Positions 11,419 to 22,566 of a DNA stretch of 64,000 bases are shown one piece after another. Source of the DNA: Glutinoglossum americanum (taxonomy: Eukaryota > Ascomycota > Geoglossomycetes > Geoglossales > Geoglossaceae); the NCBI GenBank assembly GCA_020080175.1, contig JAGHQL010000122.1, forward strand, positions 17,475-81,474, given 5' to 3'. Each line of letters starts with the position of its first letter. Positions within the stretch are counted from its first letter, which is position 1. The notes beneath the pieces are model-generated. The model worked only from the letters and a program-made list of their open reading frames with translations. It did not search any database and was not told where the DNA came from. The position numbers were made by a program, and so were the translations under genes.

Positions 11419-12745
11419 ATGCTTCTTAAAGTCTGCTATTTGCTAGGGTTCTGTTCTATCGTATATCTCCAATCCGCCAGCAACAAAGTTTCATCTTGGA
11501 AAGAAGGAAAGACCGGTCTTCATGAGTTGAGCAGTGACGGGCGTTTGCTGCGTGAAATACCACAATACGTCCTCGACCATGCACCACTAGTACATCTTTA
11601 TTCCGGAGAACAGTTTTGGCCGTGTGACATCGGAAAACATCTCATCCACACGACACCCTACCTAAATTATACTCCTCTGCAGGCCAGATCCCAACACCCA
11701 AAACTCACGGACTTGGACGGATTCAACCAGTACGATGGAGGCCGGTTTATTTTTCTGCAAAGCGACGACAATGTTGAGGAACGTCCAGGGTGGCTAGGTG
11801 GCAAGAAAAACATCCCGTCAGAACCCACAGATGGTGACGATGACGATGACGATGGAGACATCTCCGGTACGGTGAATATCCAGAGGCTTATGGACGAGAT
11901 CGACCCCCAGAAAGCCATAGAGTCACGCCAACTGAGAGGAGGAAGGAGTGATGCTCCTGCCGTGTTGCTCGTGGTAGACAAAGGCGATGGCATTGTTGAC
12001 GCATTCTGGTTTTACTTCTATAGTTACAACCTAGGGAATGTTGTTTTGAATATAAGGTTCGGCAACCATGTGGGGGACTGGGAGCATTCACTTGTACGAT
12101 TCCAGCACGGTATACCCAAGGCAGTGTTCTTTAGTGAACATTCAGGCGGAGAGGCCTACAGTTATGAGGCCGTCGAGAAGCTTGGTAAACGGGTAAGTGG
12201 CGACCATCATTAGTTCATTCTAGGCTCCCGCTGACGCTCGGACAACCCAGCCTGTTATATACTCCGCTACGGGTACCCATGCCATGTACGCAACCGCTGG
12301 CATCCACGAATACATCCTTCCCCTTGGCCTTCTCCATGACGTAACAGATCGTGGACCACTCTGGGATCCTCTTCTCAACTCCCACATGTACACTTATGAC
12401 ACCCTCACCGATATCCTTCGCTCTAGTAATGTGACACCACATGCACCGACGCAGTGGTTTTATTTCAACGGTCATTGGGGAGACAAGATATACCCCCTCA
12501 GCGATCGGCGACAGTATACCTTCGCGGGTCAGTACCATTACGTGAATGGTCCGCTCGGTCCTAGATTCAAGAATTTGGATCGCACTAGCATCTGTCAGAA
12601 CTCCGGGGACTGCGTCATTAAAGACTTCCTTGATGAAGCAGGCCGCAGGAGGAGGTGGGTTGGGGTCGGCGAGGGAGAGGAGATGAGTGAAAGGGATGTG
12701 GAGAGGTTTATCGGCAGCGCGGGCGATGTGGCCGGTGAGCTGTAG
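11419..12745 (+). CDS. Vps62-related (DUF946-type) protein
   Basis: The sequence resembles fungal vacuolar protein sorting-associated protein 62 and related DUF946 proteins. Their biochemical role is not defined; yeast Vps62 was linked to cytoplasm-to-vacuole sorting. Exons 11419-12192 and 12251-12745 give 422 residues. I chose Met at 11419 because it opens a hydrophobic segment (MLLKVCYLLGFCSIVYLQSA) that looks like a signal peptide; an earlier in-frame Met at 11323 gives 32 more residues. Typical motifs are YVLDHAPLVHLYSGEQFWP, DAFWFYFYSYNLGN, FGNHVGDWEHSLVRF, the SATGTHAMYATAGIHEY region just after the intron, and FYFNGHWGDKIYP. An acidic Asp stretch (GDDDDDDGD) sits at about residues 135-145. 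Family assignment is by motif memory only. Confidence 0.78.
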
Positions 12746-13394
12746 GCGAGGACTTAATTGCACTTATTTTGGAGTTCTGCATACCCTCTTTGGTTTTTAT
12801 TTCTTGATATCCTGCACCCCCAAATTCTTTACCACCATTTTTGCTTATCCTTAGACGACTCAACGGTCTTTGTCTCCGCCCCCCCTATAGAGTATGTCTT
12901 TTCCTTGTATTGCATCGTGTCTTTCGTATCTCCGGGGTTTCTTGCATGAATACTACACGCTTTCTGGTCTCCTAGGCGAGAATGGGTCCTGATGGGGAAT
13001 ATAGACTGAACGATATACACGGCTATTTGGAGCAACTAAGAGGGCCATCCTAGACGAAATTGAACGAGAGATATGAGAGTTATATAGGAAATAAATAAGA
13101 AAAAAAAAAGAATTGTACGTCTCCGGCTGCTGTGTGAGCTTGCTCTGGCCAACCAGCATCCCTGCAATAAAAAACCAACATTCATTTAACCTCGGCTTAT
13201 GCCCATCGAACGACCGAACATACGAGCACGATGACCCCCGAGATGAATTCCCAGCGGAAATCGATTCCACAACCCTCTCTCCTCCCTTCTACGCGCCCGC
13301 ACCCGCCCCCTCGCCTCCTCCGCTGCGAGCTGTACATATATTATATCCCCCTTACCGAATTGTAAGCTCTCTAGCGGCCGACAATCAGACCAGG
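12746..13394. other. Intergenic region before the cytochrome b5 gene
   Basis: A 649-base gap. It carries a T-rich 3' region, a short poly-A run near 13100 and a C-rich pyrimidine block at 13270-13330 that looks like a fungal promoter or leader. No convincing coding frame is present. Confidence 0.5.
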
Positions 13395-13872
13395 ATGTCC
13401 AAAACCTTCTCGGCGAGCGACGTCGCGCTGCACAAGAATATCGAGAAGGGGATGTACATTATCGTTGATGGAGGGGTATATAATATCACCGGTGAGTGCT
13501 GGTCGCTCTGCCGCCGCCGCTTCTATCTCTTCATTAAGATGGGGGCCATCGCGCGTGCGGCGGGATGTTGGATGAAAGTTTGGTGGATTTTCGGATTGCT
13601 GATGGGGGAGCATTGAGTGTGGGCGTTTAGAGTTCCTTGAGGAGCACCCTGGCGGGTCAAAGATTCTGCAGCGGGTTGCGGGGAAGGACGCTAGTAAGCA
13701 GTTTTGGAAGGTGGGTTGTGCATACTTGCTACGGCTCTGCGTTGGCTGGGTTTTAGTAGGTCGAGGCTGATTATTTGGTGTGCGGGTGGCGTAGTATCAT
13801 AGTGAGCATGTGTTGAAGAAGTATGGAGAAAGATTGAAGATTGGGGTTTTGGAGGAGAGAGCGAAGTTGTGA
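13395..13872 (+). CDS. Small stand-alone cytochrome b5 heme-binding domain protein
   Basis: Exons 13395-13491, 13631-13710 and 13795-13872 encode an 84-residue protein that is essentially only a cytochrome b5-like domain. It begins [15 protein letters not shown] and continues [20 protein letters not shown], where the HPGG histidine is one axial heme ligand. [20 protein letters not shown] supplies the second histidine region. It lacks the C-terminal membrane anchor of microsomal cytochrome b5 and any fused oxidoreductase domain, so it is likely a soluble electron carrier or heme-binding adaptor. Similar short b5 proteins are common in Pezizomycotina. The partner enzyme is unknown. Confidence 0.85.
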
Positions 13873-16234
13873 GTGGTACAGTGGAGGGAGGGAGGTGTCC
13901 GACTGAGGGGGAGGATAAGTTAAGAGCATAGACTGGTGTTTCTAGAGCGTTTGTGGTGGAGTTTGCATCTAGACCTATCTCTCTATCATTCTGGCTTTCC
14001 GTGTATATTGCTTTAGAGTCCCTGGTGTCTGTGCTCGCCTGTTTAGAGAGAGGGTTTCAAGATTCTCCGCTCCTATGCTTCCATGGGTGTTGACAAAGTG
14101 TACGATCTACCATCGGTTTGTTCATCTGTGCCGTTTGTGATCTTCAGCGAGCGGATGGAGATGCTGTCTTACCATGAGCCTGAGCCTCTTGTCCTGCTTC
14201 CCCCATACATCCTACTCGTCCGTGCTTTTACGTTGCTTTGAAGTTTGATCGTTCTAGGTTGCTTCTATTAATTCTACTATTCATGCTAACAGAGCTAGTT
14301 TCCTCTTACCACCTTGCTAGCTACACATAGATGGACATAGGAGGGGGGTGAACTTCCTGGGGAAGGGGGCAATTCCTCTCATCTTGCAATTACGCAAATG
14401 AATGGACAAGGGAAAAGGATGAATTGCACAAGGTGCAAGCACGACAATTCCTCCTCATTTACCAACACACAAAAGAATAAGCAAGAGGAAAGGATGAACT
14501 ATAGAAGGAAAAAAGGTACAAGGGAAAGCACAATCGTCAGAAATCCACAGCTTATACTCGGACTCAATATCCCAAAGGCGAAAACGCAGAAGTTACACCA
14601 TATGCTGAGCAAAGACCGAAATTTTTGCTTCGCGGTGTTGGGTATGCCTATGGTGGCGAAAATTTCATTCGATCTCAAACCTTCAACTCGGAGAGAAGAG
14701 GAGAAAACCTTAAGGCTGGACAGAGACTGCGTATACAGTCAACTGGCTCGCAGTTTTGGATCGTGGCAAGATTGCCAATGAAGAAAATTCGTCAGGCTGT
14801 CCTCTAACCTCACAGTCTTGTCTCTGTTATGGATATTCATCGTGCGTCTTCTGTGCGTATCATCATACGACCGTCTTCGCATTCGATAACGCGGATGGGT
14901 GTATTGGCTTGAGGCTATACTTACGTGGCAAGTCTCAACCAGTCAATGGAAATATGCGTCGTGTGTAGGTGAGGGTGGGGTATCCGGCGTTCGAGCGAGG
15001 GGGTGAACGCTGGTCCGTCCTGCGAGTTGCGCGACATGTGTGTGGTAGGGAGGAGGAAAGGAAAGGAATGAATGTGAGAGGCGGGAGGAAGAGAGGGTCT
15101 ATATACCCGCAAGGGTGCCCACCACGAACATTTCCTCCGCCTGGATCACTCCGGCCCAAAAGGGAAATGGCGCCAGTCCCTTAACACCCTGATTGGCCCG
15201 AACCCATCAGATCATTTTTTCCCCCCCCAGCCACGCCAGAATTCACACAGATCTACTCATCCACGGTTCTGATTGGCTGGTGCCAGGCCAGATCACCCAT
15301 CGCGCTAGATCTGGATCGGATTGCGCTATCAGCCACGCGTGCGGATCAACGGTTCTTGGGAAGTTACCCTAACCCAGCACACGCACCACGCGTTCGTCTG
15401 GTGGTTTGCGTCGCACACGTGGTCCTGGGTCCACCGCTACATGTCGCAAACTCGTGGCCTACGGGCGCGTGGGAAGGGGGGAGGAGAAGGCTCAGTTATT
15501 CCTATCCGCATTTTCTCCCGTGCTGAGGTTTTCTTGATCCATTGAAGGGGAGCCTCCGCCTTCTTCCTCTTTCTCTTCCGTCCGTCTCCCTTTTTCATGC
15601 AATGTTTGCTTCCTCATTCCCCCTAGGAATGATGGCTCATCACGGTGTGCATCTCAGACATCTCAATGGCAGTCAGGGGAGTCATGAGATCTACTCTCAC
15701 GACATACGTGTGTTACTGCGTCTTGGGTGGGTGTTTCGTTTGCTTTTGCGACTGTTGGTTTGGGTGGTATACGAGATGGAGATGGATTTTTCTTGGGCGG
15801 GCATATAGGGTGAAGTTTCTACTATGTTGCTTGATTGCCTTTGAGATATAGGAATTCGATCTAGCATATCTCGCACTACCCAGCTCCGTCTCCTCAGGAC
15901 CCCCCTCTGTCATATCTACCTCTGCCTCCGCTGCGTCGTATCCATGCTTCTGTCTCACCATTCACGCCCCCAGCTCGACTGACGCACCTTCACCAACACT
16001 GGGTGAATGGCAACACACTCCCAGTGACTACCAGCGACCGACAAGGGCTCATGAATATTTAGCCTTTCCATTGTACCCCCCTCCGAGCTCTCCACCCTTT
16101 CCTTCTCTACGGTCCTTAGTAACAAGACTCCATTCAGCCTTCGGTCATTGAACCACAGTCCTATCTTTCCGTGCAATTCTCACCTCAGAAACCCTTATCC
16201 GCTTCCCGCATAGCTTTAAATACGAACAACAACC
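13873..16234. other. Long gene-poor region upstream of the LysM gene
   Basis: This 2.36 kb has short open frames on both strands, none with recognisable domains, splice-supported extension or protein-like composition. Visible features are repeats of AATTCCTC near 14375 and 14448, two GATTGG (inverted CCAAT) motifs at about 15190 and 15270, and a pyrimidine-rich tract at 15555-15600. The region may be an extended promoter or may hold non-coding transcripts. I see nothing I can name. Confidence 0.5.
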
Positions 16235-16770
16235 ATGTTTCTGAACACTGTACTCTTCCTTGCTTACGCAGTCGCCATCGCTGCTAGCGCTGCTCTACCC
16301 GCTCCGAACAAAAACAGTAAGTCCAGGCCACATTTCCTCGCACAGTCTCTCTTTCCTCGCATGTCCCTTTCCATCTGCATCCCTTGTTCCGTACCCCCCC
16401 TCCCTCTCGCACTCCCAGGAGAGGATAGGACAAGAACGTCAACACCCCACCCTCGATAGTCCCTCCCCTAACGACCCCCGCCCCGGGGACGACCAGCGAA
16501 TGCGGTCGATGGTTCATAGTTCGGCCAGGCGACGCGGCGGCCTGCACCAAGACCCTCGCCGACACGCACCTCACGCTCGAGCAATTCCGCCTCATGAACC
16601 CGTCTGTGGATGAGAACTGCGGGAACCTTTGGGGGGGCTATTCGTATTGCATCAGAGGTAGGGCGGCCCGGAAATGCCTGCGCTTTGGCTAGGGGCCGCG
16701 GGGGCTGACCTGGTAAATAGGGAATACGGCGAAGCCTCTGGTGGGGCCGGCGGGTCTGTTTCCGGGATAG
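16235..16770 (+). CDS. Small secreted single-LysM protein
   Basis: Exons 16235-16316, 16460-16657 and 16721-16770 give 109 residues in a continuous frame. The N terminus MFLNTVLFLAYAVAIAASAA is a clear signal peptide. A Pro/Thr linker (PPLTTPAPGTTS) leads to one LysM domain at about residues 42-92, with ECGRWFIVRPGDA, LTLEQFRLMNPSV and ENCGNLWGGYSYC; the Cys spacing fits fungal LysM proteins. LysM binds chitin-type oligosaccharides; in plant-associated fungi such proteins can shield hyphae or sequester chitin fragments, but nothing here shows that role. The last exon adds a short tail ending LVGPAGLFPG. The 3' exon is the least certain, and the gene might continue downstream. Confidence 0.72.
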
Positions 16771-18576
16771 GTGGCGTCGGTGTTGTCACTGCGGTGGTGG
16801 GGCTAGAGTACTGACTGTCGAGGGTTCCCCGGTCGTTGGCGCTCCTCCGGTGAAGACTCAGTCTGTAGATCTGCACTTCCGCCAATGGCCGTGACGACCG
16901 GCTGACGACTAGCATTCAGGGTGCTGGGGGGTGGTGCAGAATTCCTTGGGACATTTTCCTTTGCATTTCCTCTTTTCAGGGCCTCTTCCTTCCTTCCACG
17001 AACTGTTCTCATTTGTTCCTAGATCCTCGTGTGGCATGCCGGCCGTAGCTGCCAATCACACATCTATTATCTCTCAAGGTGCCGCCGTCCAACATGAAGC
17101 CCCAGTTGATCGTCCTGAATCCGTAGTCCCGTCGGGTAATTGCTACATGCCCCAGCTGGCCGTCTTTGGACCAGATCCGAACGCTCCGTCAGTCCATTCT
17201 AGGCGTCAGGATGTGGGGCCTGTTCCGCATGGCAACGCCCGACCCGCGGATCTTTTCCTGCAATACATTCTTGCGGTCCAAGACGCACTTAGTGGACGTG
17301 CCTGTTCCTCGCCAACGCTCGAAAGACATTTAACATCGGGGGTTTTGCTCCCGTAGGTCCTCCTAACACCGCAGATATCGCCTCCCAATGGGCCCGAAAT
17401 ATACGTTACGTCCTCAACAGCCCCGACCCCACCTCCCTCCTAACCACCAACCTCTCCATGTCCTCCCTCCTGGTCTCCGAAAATCCCCTCCCCTATATCA
17501 CCAACCCTCCTTCCAACTACTCCCCCTCCTTCACGTCGATCTTTGGGAGGGCAATGGCAAGTCCCGTGTTCAAGGCGACATTTTCTGGGTATTTGTGTTT
17601 GAGCAAGGATAATGAGAGATTATTCCCGGAGGGACAGCCGAGGTCGCAGTTTGCGGGGTTTTGTAACCGCATGTCGAGGGTGGATTGGAGTGCTATGGGG
17701 GGTAAGACGAGTAGAGAGCAGAGGAGGTAGATCGGGATAAAGGGGGTTCTGGGGGAGGGTGATGGGAGGGTTAAGTGATAGACCTTGTAGGTACTTGGGT
17801 AATTAGCCTTAGTTATAACGTTGGGCTACTCCGGTAACACCAAGACAGGCCGGGATATAGCATGGTATGAGTAGGGAGTTCGAATGCCTCAGTGTTTCAT
17901 TTTTGTTTGGGACTGTTTCCCCTTCTTGGCCGCCCCAAAACAACTAACTGCCATAACACCTGAGAACAACTTCTTGGTAGCGAATGTATACTCGATATAC
18001 ACTCACAGAAGAGCGGAACAGGTTAGTTACTTGACAAGGTTAATCTAGCCCTCTCTAAACCCTCAGCTTGCGTGCATGCTCACCGCATTTCGGCGTGTAT
18101 GGGGCTCTTAAAGGAAAAGGGATCACATCGTGACTCACTTATTCCGTTTACTGTACTTGTTTTTGGTAATAAACAGACATTCAATTCCGCCCAACTCTAT
18201 CGCCTAAAGGAGGGGCTGGCGCCCACTATGCTCATAGAACTCGATTTAATTCACTCCCGTTACAGCAGAGTGAAGAGATGGAAAAAAGTCCCTGATAAAA
18301 GATCAGAATCCCGGTCTGGTACAGAAAGCGTGCAATTATCGTTCAGCAGATTAAAAACAAAAACACAGAAGAATCTTGGATCTTGAGTGATACGTGACAA
18401 TGAAGTCCGAGGACGGCGTATCTCAAGCACCATGCTAGAGACAAATGAGATTTGTGGAGGACAAAGTAGACAGCGTGCTGCCAATACCAAACGCCACATC
18501 GACAGTCCAACTCATCGTATGATAGGCAGCTCTTCCTTGCACTGCTGGCCACCACCTACATCGTTTCGGCCGCCTC
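16771..18576. other. Region downstream of LysM gene with one unexplained coding-like block
   Basis: This 1.8 kb is mostly without a gene. The block at 17293-17730 is listed separately. The remainder (16771-17290 and 17731-18576) contains several stops in every frame and no motif I recognise. It includes the 3' side of the HRP1 gene, which is on the opposite strand. Confidence 0.5.
17293..17730 (+). pseudogene. Unidentified coding-like block, possible gene remnant or 3' exon
   Basis: One frame stays open from just after a TAG at 17290 to a TAG ending at 17730. It has protein-like composition, including RKTFNIGGFAPVG, NTADIASQWARNIRYVLNS and SGYLCLSKDNERLFPEGQ. An acceptor-like CACTTAG precedes it. 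I cannot find a matching 5' exon, start codon or family. It could be the last exon of a secreted protein whose upstream part is degenerate, or a decayed gene. The frame upstream (16931-17356) is open in another phase but looks unlike a protein. Confidence that it is or was coding is moderate; function is unknown. Confidence 0.35.
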
Positions 18577-19195
18577 TTACCCATTCCGCGCGTAAGGGTG
18601 AAACCCTCTGTGAGCTCCTCTTCCGCCGCCACGATAATTTGCCCCGGGTTTTCCGGCGTTCTTCGGCCCGGTTGGAGCATTTGCAGGTGGTGCACTTTGC
18701 GGGCCAGGCGGCGTCTGTCCCGGTCTGTTCTGCTGGCTAGGTCTATTGGCGCCTGGGCCCTGGTGAGGAGAAATCTGCCGCCCGAAGCCACCCGGTTGCT
18801 GCATGCCTCGCGGGGCTTGAGGGCCAGGCGGAGGGCCAGTCATATTTGGTTGTGGAACCTCATCGTACATGCCTTCCCAGGAAGTAGGTCCGCCTTGTTG
18901 GTATTGCTGGTGGTATTGCTGCTCACGTTGGGCACGACGCGCCTGTTGCTGTTCGTACTTTTGCTGTTCGAAGAGCTGTTGTTCGTAGGCGTTATATCCG
19001 GGTTGGTTAGCTGGGCTAGCGAGTCTAGGCCCTCCCAAGTTGTTTCCAAAAGCACCCTGTGAAATCGGTGGTTGCTGCTGCTGGGCTAGCATCTGTTGCT
19101 GTTGTTGGGCCTGAGCCTGAGCCTGAGCCTGGGCCTGGGCCTGAGCCTGAGCCTGAGCTTGTGCTTGCGCCTGCGCCTGCGCCTGCGCTTGAGCT

Positions 19196-19227
<32 letters not shown>

Positions 19228-22193
19228 GGCTTGTGCCTGCGCTGCTTGCTGTTCTTGCAACTGCTGCTGTTGCATTTGCTGTAATTGCTGCAGTTGCTGA
19301 GCCATAGCTGACATTCCCGCTGGGCTCTGTGGGTTCTGAGAGTCTTGCTGACCCTGCCCTCTGCCCATTAGCTGCATGGCTTGCCATTGTTGCAACATTG
19401 CCGGATTCATGCCGGCACTCATGGCTGGCATGTTCATTGCACCCATGCCCCTGCCCTGAGCCGCGACCATCTGTTGCTGCATCATGGCAAAATACTGTTG
19501 CATCCGCTGCCAGTACTGTGCCATCATCTGCGGAGTCATGCCCGAGCCATACATCCCTTGGGCGCCTTGCTGGTTCTGGGTCTGGCTATTGTCAAAAGTG
19601 CCTCCACGACGGTCATCATTTCGGTCAAACCGGTCGCTTCGGTCTTTGTGGCGATTGAATTGGCGATCACCGCGGTCATCGTCACGATCTCGGATGTTTC
19701 CTCTAGGCTGGGCCTTCTTGACCTCGATTGGCTTTCCCAAAATTTCTAAGGGCTGCTCAAGAGTGGCATCCACAGCAGTCTCGCTATCGAAGGTAACAAA
19801 TCCAAAGCCTCTAGGTCTGCCTGTATCTTTGTCCATCATCAGTGTGGCATCCAAGACTCTGCCAAACTGCATAAAGAACTCTTTGAAGTCCTGCTCCGTC
19901 GCCTCTTGGCTGACACCTCCAACAAAAATCTTGCTGGTTCGCTCTTGCTCATCGCGCGGAATTGCTCGCTTCGGGTCGATCTTCAAGTTTTCAAGTAAGT
20001 ATTTGATCATTTCCTCAGGAATGAGGGCGAAACACATACAATCTTTCCATCCAAGTAATGCTCCTTGACCATGACAATGTTGACAGTCCTGGGGTCCTTG
20101 AAAGTAAGGAATCCAAAGCCTCTAGAACGCCCGCTTGCACCGTCGCGCATAACAGTGCATTCTGTTACTTCGCCGAATTGCGAGAAATAATCTTTTAAGG
20201 ATTCTATATAATCACCCAGTTCTTAGTACGCAGGATGGTGTCATATAACTATCAGATGGGGTTTTGTTGTTTTGTCTGAAGCGAAAAACCGAAACTTACG
20301 ATCTGTAGTTTCCCAGTTAAGGCCACCGATAAACATTTTCCTACATCGAATCGCCAAGCCGTCAGCCACACAACCAAAACCAAAGAGTAAGCATATATCT
20401 CAGCAATTGAAATAGAAGTAACGCAGCATATGACTCGAATAGCAAGCTGATACGAAAAGTTGTATCCTCTTTTGTGCCAGCCACCTCGGGGAGATATGCC
20501 ATATATCTTCCTGAGGTGCGGATATTCGTTGTGAAATGCTGAGGTCCGCCGGTGGGGCCAAAAGACTCAGTCGTAGAATCATGAGGCTTGACATATTCTG
20601 CATTGACAGAATATCGAGACCCATATACCGCCATTCCAACACTGTGGGCTCGAATCAGGCAGGTTCACCCGTTGCTCTTAGTCAGGGACTATGTGAGCAT
20701 TCCAGAACTTGAAAACCAGGCACAAGTGGATGAACTTGTTCTCCAAATTGAATCTTTCGAATTTCGACTATCCTAGCACCTTCCTTTCTTGTACTCCAAC
20801 GGCAAGTGGCCCATCATTCAAAAAAATCCAGCTGAGCCGTATATCTCTTTGCTATAGACGCCGAAATGCTTTAGGTACTGTTGTCGAGGGCATAGTGCTA
20901 AGCCCTCATGGCGCCGCTTGATACAACCGCCATTCCGGTTCTGCTCTATGAAGATTATATCGACAAGAAGCTATGTAGCAGTAGTAGTACTATAATGGCC
21001 GACGCTGGCGATGTGTACGAGGTATATACCAGTCTCGATCCCATCCAGATTCCTCGCCCAACCCTGTGCTCTCGATACCCTTTCACAGTTTCATCGTTTA
21101 AGCCTTGTGTGACTTCTGACCAGACTAGCCCTCCCGAGCCCCAGACTACCAGCAAACCAATCATTGATTTTCCCAATAGCCACGGTCCTCATTTCTTCCA
21201 ATTATCAGCTCAAGATTGATACACGTTCCCGCCCATCCATTGCGCACGGCGTTGTTCAGATACAGGCTAACCGCCAAAGATCATGTTCTCTGTAGCGGGT
21301 GGGCAGACGGCCGGATGGCAGAGTGCAAGCGGTTCATCGTGGAGTGCGGAGGAAGCTGGCCGGAATATTTGAAGCACCCACAACGCCGTTTGACTACCGT
21401 AAGGATAGTACGGTGTTAGGCTGGAAGAGCCGGCGAAAGGGTGGTGTTCGAAGGTTGATTTTAATGGAGGAGTGGATCTCTGAAGACAACGTATCTTCTA
21501 GTGCAAATATGCATGCCGCATTCCTCAGAGTTCGATAGCACGCAGAAGAGTCTGCCATCCCACCAGCACACATCCCATCTTACGCCCATCTCTCTTGCTA
21601 TGTTAATGAATTGTCGGTTGCACATTCGGCTTGCATCGTGCAATCGTTTGGCAGCCTCGGAGAAGTGGCACGGGTATCACGCAACAACATAGCCATGAAA
21701 GAAAGAAAACGAAACTCACCCATCTTCCTTGATGCCCGTACCATGGGTTTCGTGTTCTGCACCTCCATCTCCATAATCATTCAGATGTCCCTCCTCCCAG
21801 TTATTTGAACTTTCACCGTTCTGAGCATTGCCATATGTCTGCTGATCGCCTTCAGCGGGGACATATGGTTCCTCTTGGATATTTTTCGGCTGTTCTGGTG
21901 CTGGCTCTAGTTGCGTTTGGTGGTTTGGTCGAGGGTCGGTCGTAGTCGGTGTTGGGTTCATGTGGCCGGAGGCAGACTGGGGTGGAGCCACATTATCAAA
22001 TGCTGGAGCTTTGGGCTCTTGTTGAGCCCTAGCCGGGTTTTCATCACCTTCGTAACTTCGAGGCAATTAGTAGGTCCTACATTTAGTGACATGAACGGCA
22101 AACAGATGTGGTTGGCAGAGGGGTGGCGCGGGATTAGAACATCACTTACAGGTCGGCGAAGAGATCTTCATCAAGATCCTCTGGTTCAGTCAT
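18577..22193 (-). CDS. HRP1: Hrp1/Nab4-type hnRNP, pre-mRNA 3'-end processing factor
   Basis: This is a tandem-RRM RNA-binding protein orthologous to yeast Hrp1 (cleavage factor IB), which binds UA-rich polyadenylation enhancer elements and shuttles between nucleus and cytoplasm. Five exons (22150-22193, 21720-22055, 20300-20340, 20040-20203, 18577-19980) give 662 residues. An acidic start ([20 protein letters not shown]) and a Pro/Gln-rich region precede RRM1 at about 128 ([23 protein letters not shown]). RRM2 starts at about 211 ([24 protein letters not shown]). The C-terminal 370 residues are Gln/Met/Ala/Pro-rich with a long Ala-Gln dipeptide tract. The 41-base exon 3 carries the RNP2 motif and follows a 1.38 kb intron. 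The intron joint is supported by the exact family motif [18 protein letters not shown] across the splice. Confidence 0.93.
19110..19243 (-). repeat. Hexanucleotide repeat encoding an Ala-Gln tract in HRP1
   Basis: About 22 hexamers, (CAG/CAA)(GCx) on the coding strand, encode alternating Ala and Gln. The third positions vary among units, so it is not a perfect microsatellite at DNA level. It lies within the low-complexity C-terminal domain of Hrp1 and creates long spurious frames on both strands. Confidence 0.9.
20341..21719 (-). other. Exceptionally long intron of HRP1 (1,379 bases)
   Basis: The donor GG|GTGAGT at 21719 and acceptor ATGTAG|GAAAATG at 20341 join the acidic exon to RRM1 in the exact family frame. 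All other introns I modelled in this window are far shorter, mostly 40-130 bases. The intron contains short open frames on both strands, for example near 20588-20776 and 20908-21219 on +, none of which I recognise. It might hold a regulated cassette exon, a nested transcript or an old insertion. Confidence 0.8.
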
Positions 22194-22566
22194 AGCTAGT
22201 TGGGTGGTGAAGAAGGATTGAGAGCTAGTGAGGATCTACAGACTTGACCACCGAACCTCCCGGAGCCAGGCGCAGCCTAGGCGTGGGGCTTCCAAGTAAG
22301 GAAAGCAGGCCGATAAATAAAAAACACAATGACCTAAGTCCCTGATGTGCCGAGATGGCTTTGAAGTGGATGAAACCGCTCTGTTGCGAGGTGGTGGAAA
22401 TGTGTTAACACGGAAGGTTGTGAGTTTGGAAGCGACGGCTACTGACGTTGAAAGGAGATTCAAGTTCTTGAGGCTCTGCGTTTTAGTGCAGTCATGTGAG
22501 AAGCTCTGACCAGACGAACCGAACCTTGGGATCAACAACAGATAAAACGAAAGTGAGCGGTCAGAC
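22194..22566. promoter_or_regulatory. Divergent promoter HRP1 / GYP1
   Basis: A 373-base region between divergent start codons presumably holds both promoters. A minus-strand frame crossing it (22236-22676) overlaps the GYP1 first exon and has no protein-like features. Confidence 0.55.

Noticed and set aside
13873-16234. Several 60-130 codon frames in the gene-poor region
   Set aside because: Composition is not protein-like, none extends by splicing and none contains a motif.
19059-19387. Frames on both strands with Pro-Glu, Gly-Ser or Leu-Ser dipeptide repeats
   Set aside because: They are shadows of the Ala-Gln hexanucleotide repeat inside HRP1.
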